From Flavimobilis marinus (lineage in GTDB: Bacteria > Actinomycetota > Actinomycetes > Actinomycetales > Cellulomonadaceae): DNA of 64,000 nucleotides. The DNA is taken from positions 806,001 through 870,000 of the forward strand of contig NZ_FONZ01000001.1 of assembly GCF_900113055.1 (NCBI RefSeq), given 5' to 3'. Position numbers and translations under genes: made by a program. The notes under the pieces were generated by a model. The model ran no database searches. It was not told where the DNA came from and saw only the letters and a list, made by a program, of their open reading frames with translations. Positions 1 to 7,851 of the stretch are shown in pieces (positions within the stretch are counted from its first letter, which is position 1; every line of letters begins with the position of its first letter).

Positions 1-483
1 GATCGCCTCGCTGACGGCTTCCTCCGGGGTGATCCACGCCAGGTCGATCGCGTCCTGCTGCGGCGTGCAGTCCCCGTGCACCGGCACCACGTACGCGAGG
101 GACACCGCGTGCTGGCGGGGGTCGTGGTACGGGGTGACCCCCGGCGTCGGGAAGTACTCCGCGACCGTGAACGGCTGCGGGGACGCCGGGATCTGGGGGA
201 GCGCGACCGGGCCCAGGTCCTTCTCGATGTGCCGCTGCAGGGCATCGCGGACGCGCTCGTGGAACATCACGCGGCCGGAGACCAGGGCGCGGGACATCAC
301 CCCCTCGGGGGTGACGCGCAGCAGCAGGCCGACCTCGACGACGTCGCCGCACTCGTCCACGCGCACCGGCACGGCGTCGACGTAGACGACCGGCACCTGG
401 GTGCGCACGGCACCGATCTGGTCGGGGCTGAGCCAGCCGGAGGGACGGGGCTGGTCACCAGGGAAGTCGAGGGTCTCGGTCAC
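1..483 (-). CDS. NUDIX-family protein, DUF4916 type (3' part missing)
   Basis: The reading frame starts at a GTG whose first base is 483 and stays open for 161 codons to the window edge, so the C-terminus is lost. The N-terminus carries GWLSPDQI, followed by a beta-rich body with VYVDAVPV and an RVMFHERVRDALQRH helix; this resembles the actinobacterial DUF4916/NUDIX-like family. I do not see a complete NUDIX box (GX5EX7REUXEEXGU), so pyrophosphatase activity is uncertain. A TAGAAC hexamer lies 6 nt before the GTG and may be a weak leaderless -10 box. The gene is divergent from trxA. Confidence 0.7.
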   Translation of the reverse strand, partial: MTETLDFPGDQPRPSGWLSPDQIGAVRTQVPVVYVDAVPVRVDECGDVVEVGLLLRVTPEGVMSRALVSGRVMFHERVRDALQRHIEKDLGPVALPQIPASPQPFTVAEYFPTPGVTPYHDPRQHAVSLAYVVPVHGDCTPQQDAIDLAWITPEEAVSEAI

Positions 484-534
484 TTCTCAGTTCTACCCCG
501 ACAACACCACGGGAGGCGAATGGTCACCGAGTGG

Positions 535-560
535 GGGAATACTCGGAACCGGGGGACGTT
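535..560 (+). promoter_or_regulatory. Candidate sigma-R/SigH-type promoter of trxA
   Basis: GGGAAT at 535-540 is followed after 17 nt by GTT at 558-560. Disulfide-stress sigma factors of actinobacteria (SigR, SigH) use GGAAT/GGGAAT, a spacer of about 17-18 nt, then GTT. It would start transcription near 567, leaving a leader of about 40 nt before the trxA ribosome site. Thioredoxin genes are classical members of this regulon, so position and target agree. Confidence 0.6.
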
Positions 561-605
561 GACCCCACGAAGAGCAACGACAGACGACCTCGAGGGAGGA
601 CCCCC

Positions 606-989
606 ATGGCCACGGTGGCAGTGACCGAAGCGACGTTCGAAGAGACGATCAAGGACAACGACATCGTCCTGCTGGACTTCTGGGCCGAGTGGTGCGGACC
701 GTGCAAGCAGTTCGGTCCCATCTTCGAGAAGGCGTCGGGCGAGCACCCCGAGATCGTGTTCGGCAAGGTCGACACCGAGGCCGAGCAGGGCCTTGCGGCC
801 GGTGCCGGCATTACGTCGATCCCCACGATCATGGCGTTCCGCGAGCAGGTGCTCGTGTTCTCGCAGCCCGGCGCGCTGCAGGCCAGCCAGCTCGGCCAGG
901 TGATCGACGCCGTCAAGGCGCTCGACATGGACGAGGTACACAAGCAGGTTGCCGCGCAGGCGGCGGGCGAGGCCCCGGCCGAGGACTGA
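606..989 (+). CDS. trxA: Thioredoxin
   Basis: Small cytoplasmic dithiol oxidoreductase that reduces protein disulfides using electrons from thioredoxin reductase. The 127-residue product has the active site WCGPC at residues 29-33 and the cis-proline at residue 73 (SIPT), as in the family. A longer frame opens at 531, but the ATG at 606 is preferred because GGGAGGA (594-600) is well spaced before it and the protein then begins at the usual family position. The C-terminus has an acidic/alanine tail (AGEAPAED) beyond the fold. It is followed by a strong terminator and likely monocistronic, driven by the sigma-R-like promoter upstream. Confidence 0.95.
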   Translation: MATVAVTEATFEETIKDNDIVLLDFWAEWCGPCKQFGPIFEKASGEHPEIVFGKVDTEAEQGLAAGAGITSIPTIMAFREQVLVFSQPGALQASQLGQVIDAVKALDMDEVHKQVAAQAAGEAPAED

Positions 990-1002
990 GACCTCACGCA
1001 TG

Positions 1003-1040
1003 GACGAAGGCCCGGTGGGAGTACCCGCCGGGCCTTCGTC
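1003..1040 (+). terminator. Hairpin terminator after trxA
   Basis: GACGAAGGCCCGG (1003-1015) pairs perfectly with CCGGGCCTTCGTC (1028-1040) across a 12-nt loop. There is no T-run, as usual in high-GC genomes. It sits between the convergent trxA and tRNA-Leu genes and could serve both. Confidence 0.75.
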
Positions 1041-1044
1041 GTCG

Positions 1045-1126
1045 TGCGCGAGATGGGACTCGAACCCACACGCCCGAAGACACAGGAACCTAAATCCTGC
1101 GCGTCTACCAGTTCCGCCACTCGCGC
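1045..1126 (-). tRNA. tRNA-Leu (anticodon UAG)
   Basis: The acceptor stem GCGCGAG pairs with CTCGCGC. The anticodon arm is CAGGA, loop TTTAGGT, TCCTG, so the anticodon is UAG (CUA leucine codon) with G37. The long variable arm is typical of class II tRNA-Leu, and the T-arm has GGTTCGAGTCC. CCA is not encoded. Confidence 0.95.
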
Positions 1127-1171
1127 GCGCAGACATCCTACGGTCCGCCGGGCGCCGGGTGGCCTCCCGGC

Positions 1172-1639
1172 TCAGTCGATCTTGAGGTCGCGGCGGAGCT
1201 TGGCGACGTGGCCCGTGGCCTTCACGTTGTACTGCGCGAGCTCGACGGTGCCGTCGGCGCCGACGACGACCGTCGAGCGGATGACTCCCGTGACCGTCTT
1301 TCCGTACAGCTTCTTCTCCCCGTATGCGCCCCACGCCTCGAGAACCGTGTGCTCGGGATCGCTCAGGAGGGGGAAGGTGAGGGACTCGGCCTCGGCGAAC
1401 TTCGCGAGCTTGTCCACCTTGTCGACCGAGACGCCGACGACGCGGTAGCCAGCGCCCTGGAGGCTCGCGAGGGAGTCGCGGAAGTCGCAGGCCTGCGTGG
1501 TGCAGCCCGGTGTGCCGGCCGCCGGGTAGAAGTAGACGACGACGCGCTCGCCGCGCAGGTCCGACAGGGTGAGGGTCGAGCCGTCGGCGGCCGGGAGCGT
1601 GAAGTCGGGGGCGAGGTCACCCGGGGTGAGGCGCGGCAT
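1172..1639 (-). CDS. bcp: Thioredoxin-dependent thiol peroxidase (Bcp/PrxQ peroxiredoxin)
   Basis: Reduces hydrogen peroxide and alkyl hydroperoxides with electrons from thioredoxin. The 155-residue protein has the 2-Cys Bcp motif TPGCTTQAC with peroxidatic Cys46 and resolving Cys51. It also has the FYPAAGTPGC strand and the conserved late segment in which STVVVGADG follows the Arg of the active site (VIRS). Length is normal for the family. The ATG at 1639 is preceded on the minus strand by AAAGGACTTCCAC, with a usable AGGA. A TAGGCT element on the minus strand just upstream may be the -10. Proximity to trxA fits a thiol-defence neighbourhood. Confidence 0.95.
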   Translation of the reverse strand: MPRLTPGDLAPDFTLPAADGSTLTLSDLRGERVVVYFYPAAGTPGCTTQACDFRDSLASLQGAGYRVVGVSVDKVDKLAKFAEAESLTFPLLSDPEHTVLEAWGAYGEKKLYGKTVTGVIRSTVVVGADGTVELAQYNVKATGHVAKLRRDLKID

Positions 1640-1851
1640 GTGGAAGTCCTTTGGTCTCGGGGATGCGCCACGAGCCTAGTAGCCCCGGTGTGATGCCTCT
1701 CATCACCCGTCTCCTCACCTGGATTCCACTTGTGGCCCGCGCGCGGCGGTGTTTCCATGGAAGCGCGACAATCGGTGCAGAGCGTCTGCGATCGCCATTC
1801 CTGGCGGTTACAGCTGCACCGGGTGAGGTCGGTGAAAAGGGGGAGGGATCG

Positions 1852-2091
1852 ATGCTGCACGACCACAGGCCTCGCGGCGGCCGACGACCGGTCACGCCGA
1901 CCTCCCGCAGCACCGCGAGCGCCTGGACCACCCCGACGGCGCACAGCGCCCAGGGGACGGGCGCGCTCGCGGGCGCAGTCCTGGACGACGACTTCGACCT
2001 CGGACGCATCCCGCTCGCGCTGATGGCCGACCTCATGAACCCCTTCGGCCCCGGGACGGAGCGCATCCTCGAGGAGGAGCGTGGCCTGTGA
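1852..2091 (+). CDS. Hypothetical small protein (79 aa)
   Basis: A 79-codon frame starts at ATG 1852 after a purine-rich AAAAGGGGGAGGGATCG, a strong ribosome site. The N-terminal half is Arg/Thr/Ser-rich and low complexity. The C-terminal 35 residues, containing DDDFDLGRIPLALMADLMNPF, show normal codon choice for this genome, with G or C in nearly every third position. The conserved-looking tail suggests a real gene, but I do not recognise a family. The frame continues upstream to 1651 with poor codon use, so the later start is preferred. Confidence 0.45.
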   Translation: MLHDHRPRGGRRPVTPTSRSTASAWTTPTAHSAQGTGALAGAVLDDDFDLGRIPLALMADLMNPFGPGTERILEEERGL

Positions 2092-2185
2092 CACACCCCG
2101 CGAGGGCTCGGGAGCGTTGAAATCTCGCCGATTTCGCGGTGTCCCGTCGGGGTGGTAATGTCTTCCATCGTTGCTCCGGCAACAC

Positions 2186-2258
<73 letters not shown>

Positions 2259-2263
2259 CAGCA

Positions 2264-2303
2264 GAAGGCCCGGTCCCAGCGGAGACGCTGAGGCCGGGCC
2301 TTC
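2264..2303 (+). terminator. Terminator after tRNA-Lys
   Basis: GAAGGCCCGG (2264-2273) pairs with CCGGGCCTTC (2294-2303). The arm sequence is nearly the same as that of the hairpin after trxA, suggesting a recurrent local terminator type. Confidence 0.7.
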
Positions 2304-2466
2304 GTCGTGTCTCCCCGTGGTCGCGGTGGACGACGAGCACCTGGACAGCCTCGGGCGAGCGACGGCGGGACGCTACGCTCGCCAGCAACCCGCTCCGACG
2401 CGGGTGGCATGGCACCACGGCGCGCCCAGTGCGCTGCGCAGCGAGACCGAGGGCAGAGGCAAGCAC

Positions 2467-2868
2467 ATGACAGCACAGCAGGGAACGGCGGGACGCGGGC
2501 CTTCGCTCGTCCTGGCAACGGTCGTCGCCGTCGGCGCATTCGTCGCGGCGATGGTCCTCTATGACGTCGTGCTCGGCATCAGCGGATACGGCGGCAACGA
2601 GTTCTGGTGGGCGCGTGCCGTCGAGGGCGTGCTGATCGGGGGCGCGGCGCTCGTGGCGTGGACCGTCGCCGCGGTGCGGCTGGGGGCCATCGTGGGTCTG
2701 GCCGTGACGACGGTCCTCCTGGCCCTCGGGCTGGCTGAACCCTCGAGTGAGCTGTGGTCCAGCGGCCAGTCACCGGTGATCTGGGCGTTGGCCGTCGTGT
2801 TCGCCGTGCGCGCTGTTGTCCCCGCGGCGCGCAGAGCCGAGACGCTCCCCGGGATGTCGGCGTCGTGA
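2467..2868 (+). CDS. Small integral membrane protein of unknown function
   Basis: A 133-residue protein with about four hydrophobic helices: LVLATVVAVGAFVAAMVLYDVV, then VEGVLIGGAALVAWTVAAV, then IVGLAVTTVLLALGL, then VIWALAVVFAVRAVV. There is a short polar N-terminus (MTAQQGTAGRG) and an Arg-rich C-terminus, so the tail is probably cytoplasmic. I do not recognise a named family. The start at ATG 2467 is chosen over the upstream frame opening at 2251, which would run through tRNA-Lys. The stop TGA overlaps the GTG of the next gene (GTGA), so the two are very likely co-translated. Confidence 0.75.
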   Translation: MTAQQGTAGRGPSLVLATVVAVGAFVAAMVLYDVVLGISGYGGNEFWWARAVEGVLIGGAALVAWTVAAVRLGAIVGLAVTTVLLALGLAEPSSELWSSGQSPVIWALAVVFAVRAVVPAARRAETLPGMSAS

Positions 2869-3677
2869 CGACAACGACGGCCAGGGCCCGCGAAGAGTTC
2901 GACAGGTTCACTCAAGACTTGGTGACGTCGGCGTCGGCGCGCGACGACGTCGTCGGCCTCGTGCTCCTCGGGTCGGGCGCGGACACCGCGCGGGTTGACG
3001 AGTGGAGCGACCACGACTTCTACCTGGTGAGCACCCCGGGCGCGCAGGAGGCGCTGCGGACGGACCTGTCGTGGCTACCGCGGTCGGTCTCGATCGTGCT
3101 CGCGGCGCGCGAGACCGAGCACGGGCTCAAGGTCGTGTACGACGACGGGCACGTGCTCGAGTTCGCCGTCGCCGACCTCGACGAGGTGCGCGGGTTCGGG
3201 ACGAACCACTGGCGCGTCGTGCTCGACCGCGGAGGAGTGGCCGAGGCGGTCGGGTCCGCGGCCCTGGTGACGCACGCGCGTCCGGGCCGGCCCGCGCGCG
3301 ACGCCGTGGGGCTCGCGGTCACCCTCGTGCTGATCGCCGCCGGACGCGCCCGTCGGGGCGAGACGCTCACCGCCCAGCGTTCGGTCGCGCAGGCGGTCGA
3401 CCTGGTGCTCGAGGCCGTCACGGCGCGCATCGCGTCCGCCGACCCAGCCGTGACGGACGTGCTCGACGCGCGGCGCAGGGCTGAGGCGGCCTATCCCGAC
3501 GTCGCCGCAGCGCTGAGCCAGGCACTCATGGCAGCGCCCGAGGAGGGCGCGCGGCGCGTGCTGGACGCCGCCGAGGGTGCGCTGGCGCGCGGGTGGGACG
3601 GGTGGCCCCACGCGGCTGTCGCTGCGGTCCGGCGCCGCCTGGGCTGGGCGAGGCCGGCCCCCTGGGCAAGAAGCTGA
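2865..3677 (+). CDS. Nucleotidyltransferase-like protein
   Basis: A 270-residue protein. Residues about 30-50 contain LLGSGADTARVDEWSDHDFYLV, which spells the pol-beta-type nucleotidyltransferase signature GS...D-x-D (here DHD), as in aminoglycoside adenylyltransferases and related kanamycin-type or toxin-antitoxin enzymes. The remainder is alpha-helical, Ala/Arg-rich and probably a helical substrate domain. The GTG start overlaps the preceding stop codon by four bases, so translation is coupled to the membrane protein. Substrate cannot be predicted; antibiotic resistance, protein AMPylation or RNA modification are all possible. Confidence 0.75.
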   Translation: MTTTTARAREEFDRFTQDLVTSASARDDVVGLVLLGSGADTARVDEWSDHDFYLVSTPGAQEALRTDLSWLPRSVSIVLAARETEHGLKVVYDDGHVLEFAVADLDEVRGFGTNHWRVVLDRGGVAEAVGSAALVTHARPGRPARDAVGLAVTLVLIAAGRARRGETLTAQRSVAQAVDLVLEAVTARIASADPAVTDVLDARRRAEAAYPDVAAALSQALMAAPEEGARRVLDAAEGALARGWDGWPHAAVAAVRRRLGWARPAPWARS

Positions 3678-4013
3678 GACGTGGGAAACAAGGAGCCGCT
3701 TCCCGAGAGTCGGGCGCTGCGTCGCGCTGGGTCAGGACTGACGCAGCTGGGACCTTGTGTCAGAAGGCTCCAACTCGTGCCGATATCACCACGGTTAGTT
3801 CGACCGAGTGTCCTTCAGTGTCAGGAGCGTGACTGACGGAGCAATAGCCGACGAGGCAGCGGGTGCGGCAAGGCTCAGTCACGCTGATCGGGCGCTCGGG
3901 GCCGCCTCACCGAGCGCTGCCATCACCTATCCGTGCAGCAGACACCCGCTGCTACGCTCCCACCAACCACGCGTTCACCGACGCGTCGTCAGTGCATCGA
4001 GTCAGGGGCCCTC
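3678..4013. other. Intergenic leader region of the secreted hydrolase
   Basis: 336 bases with clearly lower GC than the flanks and no convincing gene. It holds a hairpin, GCGCTCGG (3892-3899) with CCGAGCGC (3910-3917), and a possible -10 TACGCT at 3953-3958, which would give the next gene a leader of about 50 nt. Several short frames cross it but show poor codon choice. Confidence 0.5.
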
Positions 4014-6797
4014 ATGCGTGTACGCGGTTACTCAAAGACGGCTGTGGTTATGGCTCTCTGTCTGGCCGTCACTTCCCTCGGCGGATCGTCCGCGCACGCG
4101 GATGCGGCCGATCCCGCCACAAGCCTGTCGGCACCGACCGGTCAGTCAGAGCACGGCAACTTCGTCGTGCATGAAGACAGCTATGGCTCTACCTTCACAT
4201 GGCGCCCGCGGGAAGAACTTCCGATGGGCGGCGCCCGCCCCGAGTTCTTCCTCGATGGTCAGTTCGTGGGCGCGCCCCTGGCCAAGGGTGGGGTCCTCAC
4301 CCTGCGCGTTCCGGGGCTGCAGGGCGCCAAGGCTCGCAGTGTGAGCGCCGTCAGTGGCGGGCGGGTGCTGGACGGCAGGGCGCTGCCGTCCGCCAAGAAG
4401 CGGACCACCACGAAGGCCCCCGTGCAGCCAGCAGCGATCCTCAAGGACGACCCAGGAAAGAAGGGCAGGTACAAGACCGAGTCCTTCACCTACACGGCGA
4501 AGTCCCTCAAGGTCGCTGGCTACCCCTCGCGACTGGAGATGAAGGCACTTGTCGTTGCCCCCAAGGGTGCCAAGGGAAAGCGGCCCGTCGTGCTGTTTCT
4601 GCACGGGCGGCACGGCACGTGCTACGTCGGCGAGGAAGTCGACCTCGCGTGGCCGTGCGCGGACGGTATGAAATCTATCCCGAGCTACCGTGGCTACGCC
4701 GAGCAGCAGCGGCTGCTCGCGAGCCAGGGCTACGTGACGGTCTCGGTCTCCGCGAACGGCATCAACGCTCAGGACGCTGAGGTTGCTGACGCGGGATCAG
4801 GTGCGCGTGCGCTCGTCGTGCGTGAGCACCTCGCCCTCCTGGCCAAGTGGAACGCCGGCGTCAAGGCGACCGGCAAGGACGCACGCGTGATCAAGCGCGT
4901 CCTGTCCGGCCACATGAACCTGAAGAAGGTCATGACCGTGGGGCACAGTCGCGGAGGTGAGGGCGTCAACCGCGCCGCACTGCAGGAGAAGAAGGGCGAC
5001 CCGTTCAGAATCGTCGCGCAGGTGCTCGTGGCGCCGACGGACTTCGGCCGCCAGGTCGCTGTCGGAGTCCCCACGACCGTCCTCCTGCCATTCTGCGACG
5101 GCGACGTCTCGGACCTCCAGGGCCAGCAATACGTCGACCAGGGTGCGCGCATCGCCGCAGGCGACAACTCCCTCAAGACGTCCGTGCTCGTCATGGGCGC
5201 CAACCACAACTACTTCAACACCTACTGGACCCCGAACGCGACGGCCGCCCCGGCGAGTGACGACTGGTGGGACGCCGGCGATGCTGCTTGTGGTAGCAAA
5301 GCGAGATCGCGGCTCAAGCCCGCAGCGCAGCGAGCCGTGGGATCGACGTACATCGCCGCTGCTGCCCGGACCTTCCTCACCAGGAGCACCAGCGCTGTCA
5401 AGCTGCTTGACGGTACCGCGGTCCGGGCGGCCTCGGCCGGCCGGGCGGTCGTGCTGACCTCCGCAGTCGGAGGCAAGCGGCGTGCGGTCGTCGTGCCCTC
5501 GTCGGCTCTGAAAGTCAAGGCGAGCGTGAACGCGTCCGCCACGGTGTGCGACGGCTTCGCGCTGGACGAAGGCGTCGGAACTCCTTGCACACTGGACGGA
5601 TCCTGGGCATCCCCGCACTGGCTTCCCTCGAGCTACCAGACGACCGGCTCCCCGAGCCCCCGGGCGTTGCGATTCGCATGGAAGAAGACGGGGGGCGCCG
5701 TCACGATCTCGGCGCCGCGTGACCTCGGGTCCTATCGCCACATCGACTTGCGCGTCATCGCGGACCCCTCGGTCACTGCGGGAAGGTTCGCATTGGTGCT
5801 GCGCGACGCGTCCGGGCGCAAGGTGAAGATCAAGTCCCAGAACGATGCAGCACACCTACCCGCCGCTGGCGAGACGGCACGGCTGTGGGCGCAGACCGTC
5901 CGGTTCACGCTGCCGAAGCGCTCCCGGGTCAACATGAGCAAGATCGCGTCGATCTCCCTCGTCGGCACGAGCGCGCGCGGCAAGGTCTACGTGCTGGACG
6001 GCCACCTGTCCTCGTCTGGCCTTCGCGCCACGAAGGTGACGAGTAAGAACGTCGCGCGGTTCAACGTGCAGGATGCGGTGGTCACTCGCGACGCCCGGCA
6101 GTCCGAGCAGACCGGGTACCTCACCGTCCCGATCTCCAACGCGTTCACGAGCGCAGCACGGGTGTGGGTCGAGGTCTCCGATCTCAACGCGTTTGCTGGC
6201 TACAGCGGCAAGTACTACACCGTCCAGCCCGGGCAGCGGGAGATCAAGGTTCCCGTGGTCTTTGCCGGCGACGACATCTTCACAGATGACTCCTTCGCGG
6301 ATCAGGGCGGATACGGAGTCAGAATCGAAGCGAAGCGGAACGCGGTCGTGGACCGCGTGGAGGGTCGCCTGACCGTCCGCAACTCTGCCCCGCGCCCGAC
6401 TCTGTCAGTCGAACAGACCGATGTCGTGGCGAAGCCCGGGGGAGTCGTCCGCTGGGTGCTGTCGCTCTCCGCGCCGATGACGCAGGACTACTACGGCTTT
6501 GCGACGGCGGTTCCGCCTACGCTTCCGGGGGGCGAGCTCACGCTCGCCTCGGCGGTGCCGAGCTGGTTCGCCCAGTTTGGGCAGGGCGCTGCCAAGGCGA
6601 TGACCTTCTCTCAGGCGGGGGTGGTCGTGGGCGTGTCGGTCCCGGCCTACAGCACCACCACGACGATCGAGGTTCCGGTCCGTGACCTCGCGTACGTGGG
6701 AGACGGGCGGACGCTGGAGTTCGTCGTCGAACCCGATGGCGCCTTCGTGCCCGAGCCGATCACGCTGCGCGCCCGGATCGAACCCAAGGAGGGCTAG
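4014..6797 (+). CDS. Secreted multidomain alpha/beta hydrolase
   Basis: A 927-residue exported protein. Residues 1-30 form a Sec signal peptide (VVMALCLAVTSLGG core, AHA-D cleavage). Residues about 150-470 are an alpha/beta hydrolase: oxyanion segment LFLHGRHG near 195, nucleophile GHSRGG with Ser312, probable acid in PFCDGD (Asp362 or Asp364), and His398 in GANHNYF. After about residue 500 there is a beta-rich module (VTISAPRDLGSYRHIDLRV) resembling carbohydrate-binding or laminin-like folds, then a region around 690-800 with the rhythm of Calx-beta-like repeats and a final beta domain. ATG 4014 is chosen for AGGGG spacing and the signal peptide. GC is lower and codon use looser than in neighbours, suggesting acquisition. 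Substrate is unknown; an ester of a polymer or polysaccharide is an inference. Confidence 0.8.
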   Translation: MRVRGYSKTAVVMALCLAVTSLGGSSAHADAADPATSLSAPTGQSEHGNFVVHEDSYGSTFTWRPREELPMGGARPEFFLDGQFVGAPLAKGGVLTLRVPGLQGAKARSVSAVSGGRVLDGRALPSAKKRTTTKAPVQPAAILKDDPGKKGRYKTESFTYTAKSLKVAGYPSRLEMKALVVAPKGAKGKRPVVLFLHGRHGTCYVGEEVDLAWPCADGMKSIPSYRGYAEQQRLLASQGYVTVSVSANGINAQDAEVADAGSGARALVVREHLALLAKWNAGVKATGKDARVIKRVLSGHMNLKKVMTVGHSRGGEGVNRAALQEKKGDPFRIVAQVLVAPTDFGRQVAVGVPTTVLLPFCDGDVSDLQGQQYVDQGARIAAGDNSLKTSVLVMGANHNYFNTYWTPNATAAPASDDWWDAGDAACGSKARSRLKPAAQRAVGSTYIAAAARTFLTRSTSAVKLLDGTAVRAASAGRAVVLTSAVGGKRRAVVVPSSALKVKASVNASATVCDGFALDEGVGTPCTLDGSWASPHWLPSSYQTTGSPSPRALRFAWKKTGGAVTISAPRDLGSYRHIDLRVIADPSVTAGRFALVLRDASGRKVKIKSQNDAAHLPAAGETARLWAQTVRFTLPKRSRVNMSKIASISLVGTSARGKVYVLDGHLSSSGLRATKVTSKNVARFNVQDAVVTRDARQSEQTGYLTVPISNAFTSAARVWVEVSDLNAFAGYSGKYYTVQPGQREIKVPVVFAGDDIFTDDSFADQGGYGVRIEAKRNAVVDRVEGRLTVRNSAPRPTLSVEQTDVVAKPGGVVRWVLSLSAPMTQDYYGFATAVPPTLPGGELTLASAVPSWFAQFGQGAAKAMTFSQAGVVVGVSVPAYSTTTTIEVPVRDLAYVGDGRTLEFVVEPDGAFVPEPITLRARIEPKEG

Positions 6798-6829
6798 TCG
6801 ATGCATCTCCGAGCAGAAGGGTTCCCGCC

Positions 6830-7078
6830 TTGAGCGGCTTCACATTCTTCACCTTGTTGTTCTGGCTCCTTCCGCTGCTCTCTGTCGTGTTGATGATCGC
6901 GGCGCTCCTGAGCCTGGCGAAAGCGGACGTGAATCAACGCGAGTTCCTGGCCTGGCTTGCCATCATCGTCTTTGCGCCCGTCGTCGGGCCTGTCGTGTGG
7001 TTCTTCATGGGCCGCGGGCCGCGCGCGGCGGAGCCTGCAGCGCACGTCGATCCGATTCGGGTGCCACCGACGGCCTGA
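6830..7078 (+). CDS. Small membrane protein, phospholipase-D N-terminal-like (PLDc_N)
   Basis: An 82-residue protein with two hydrophobic helices (FTLLFWLLPLLSVVLMIAALLSLA and LAWLAIIVFAPVVGPVVWFFMGR). The second has the WFFMGR ending typical of the PLDc_N module found at the start of cardiolipin synthases and as stand-alone short proteins. The TTG start at 6830 is supported by AGAAGGG nine bases upstream; an ATG at 6801 is out of frame. It lies 32 bases after the hydrolase and shares its lower GC, so the two may have arrived together. Confidence 0.65.
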   Translation: MSGFTFFTLLFWLLPLLSVVLMIAALLSLAKADVNQREFLAWLAIIVFAPVVGPVVWFFMGRGPRAAEPAAHVDPIRVPPTA

Positions 7079-7096
7079 GCTACAGTCGCGCCCATC

Positions 7097-7834
7097 ATGA
7101 GCGAGACGCCCAGCCCTCACGGCACCTTCCGCACCGAGCCGGTGTCGTTCATCCGGCGCAGCGGCCGCCTGTCCGCGGGGCAGGAGCTCGCGCTGGAACG
7201 CTCGGGCGGGACGTACGTGGTCGACGTGCCTCGCGCGATCGCGCGCACCTCGGTGGACCCGGACTACGTCCTCGACCCCGCCGCGGTGTTCGGCCGGACC
7301 GCTGCAATCGTCGTGGAGATCGGGTCGGGCATGGGGGAGTGCGCGGTGGCGGCCGCGACCGCACGCCCCGACGTCGACCATCTCGCCCTCGAGGTGTACC
7401 TGCCGGGGATCGCCCAGGCCGTGCGCGGAGCCGAGCGCGCCGGCCTGGCCAACCTCCGCCTGCTCCAGGCCAACGCGCCCGAGGTCTTCGCGACAGCCCT
7501 CCCCGTCGCGAGCGTCGACGAGGTGTGGATCTTCTTCCCCGACCCGTGGCCCAAGGCGCGCCACCACAAGCGGCGCCTGGTGACGCCGTCGTTCGTCGAG
7601 CTCGTCGCCCGGGTGCTCAAGCCGGGCGGAGTGTGGCGCCTCGCGACCGACTGGCGCCCCTACGCCGAGCAGATGATCGAGGTGATCAGCGGCTCGGACG
7701 CGTTCGCCCCGCTCGTCCCAGGCAGCGACGGCACGGCGCCGCGCTTCGACGGCCGGGTCCTGACGACGTTCGAGGCGAAGGGTCACCGGGCGGGACGCGA
7801 GGTCACCGACCTGGCCTACGTGCGGACCCGGTGA
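7097..7834 (+). CDS. trmB: tRNA (guanine-N7)-methyltransferase
   Basis: Makes m7G46 in the variable loop of tRNAs using S-adenosylmethionine. The 245-residue protein has an N-terminal FIRRSGRLSAGQ segment, the SAM-binding EIGSGMGE motif near residue 75, LALEVYLPGI, and the family signature FFPDPWPKARHHKRRL with the catalytic and tRNA-binding residues. The C-terminal TTFEAKGHRAGREVTDLAY is also diagnostic (TKFexrGxxxGhxvxDL). TACAGT lies 10 nt before the ATG and may be its -10. The ATP-grasp gene follows within 20 bases. Confidence 0.96.
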   Translation: MSETPSPHGTFRTEPVSFIRRSGRLSAGQELALERSGGTYVVDVPRAIARTSVDPDYVLDPAAVFGRTAAIVVEIGSGMGECAVAAATARPDVDHLALEVYLPGIAQAVRGAERAGLANLRLLQANAPEVFATALPVASVDEVWIFFPDPWPKARHHKRRLVTPSFVELVARVLKPGGVWRLATDWRPYAEQMIEVISGSDAFAPLVPGSDGTAPRFDGRVLTTFEAKGHRAGREVTDLAYVRTR

Positions 7835-7851
7835 CGGTTACGCTTCACCTC

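Noticed and set aside
6682-7851. Long N-terminal extension of the ATP-grasp ORF
   Set aside because: It overlaps trmB in another frame and is low complexity; the ATP-grasp fold starts at 7852.
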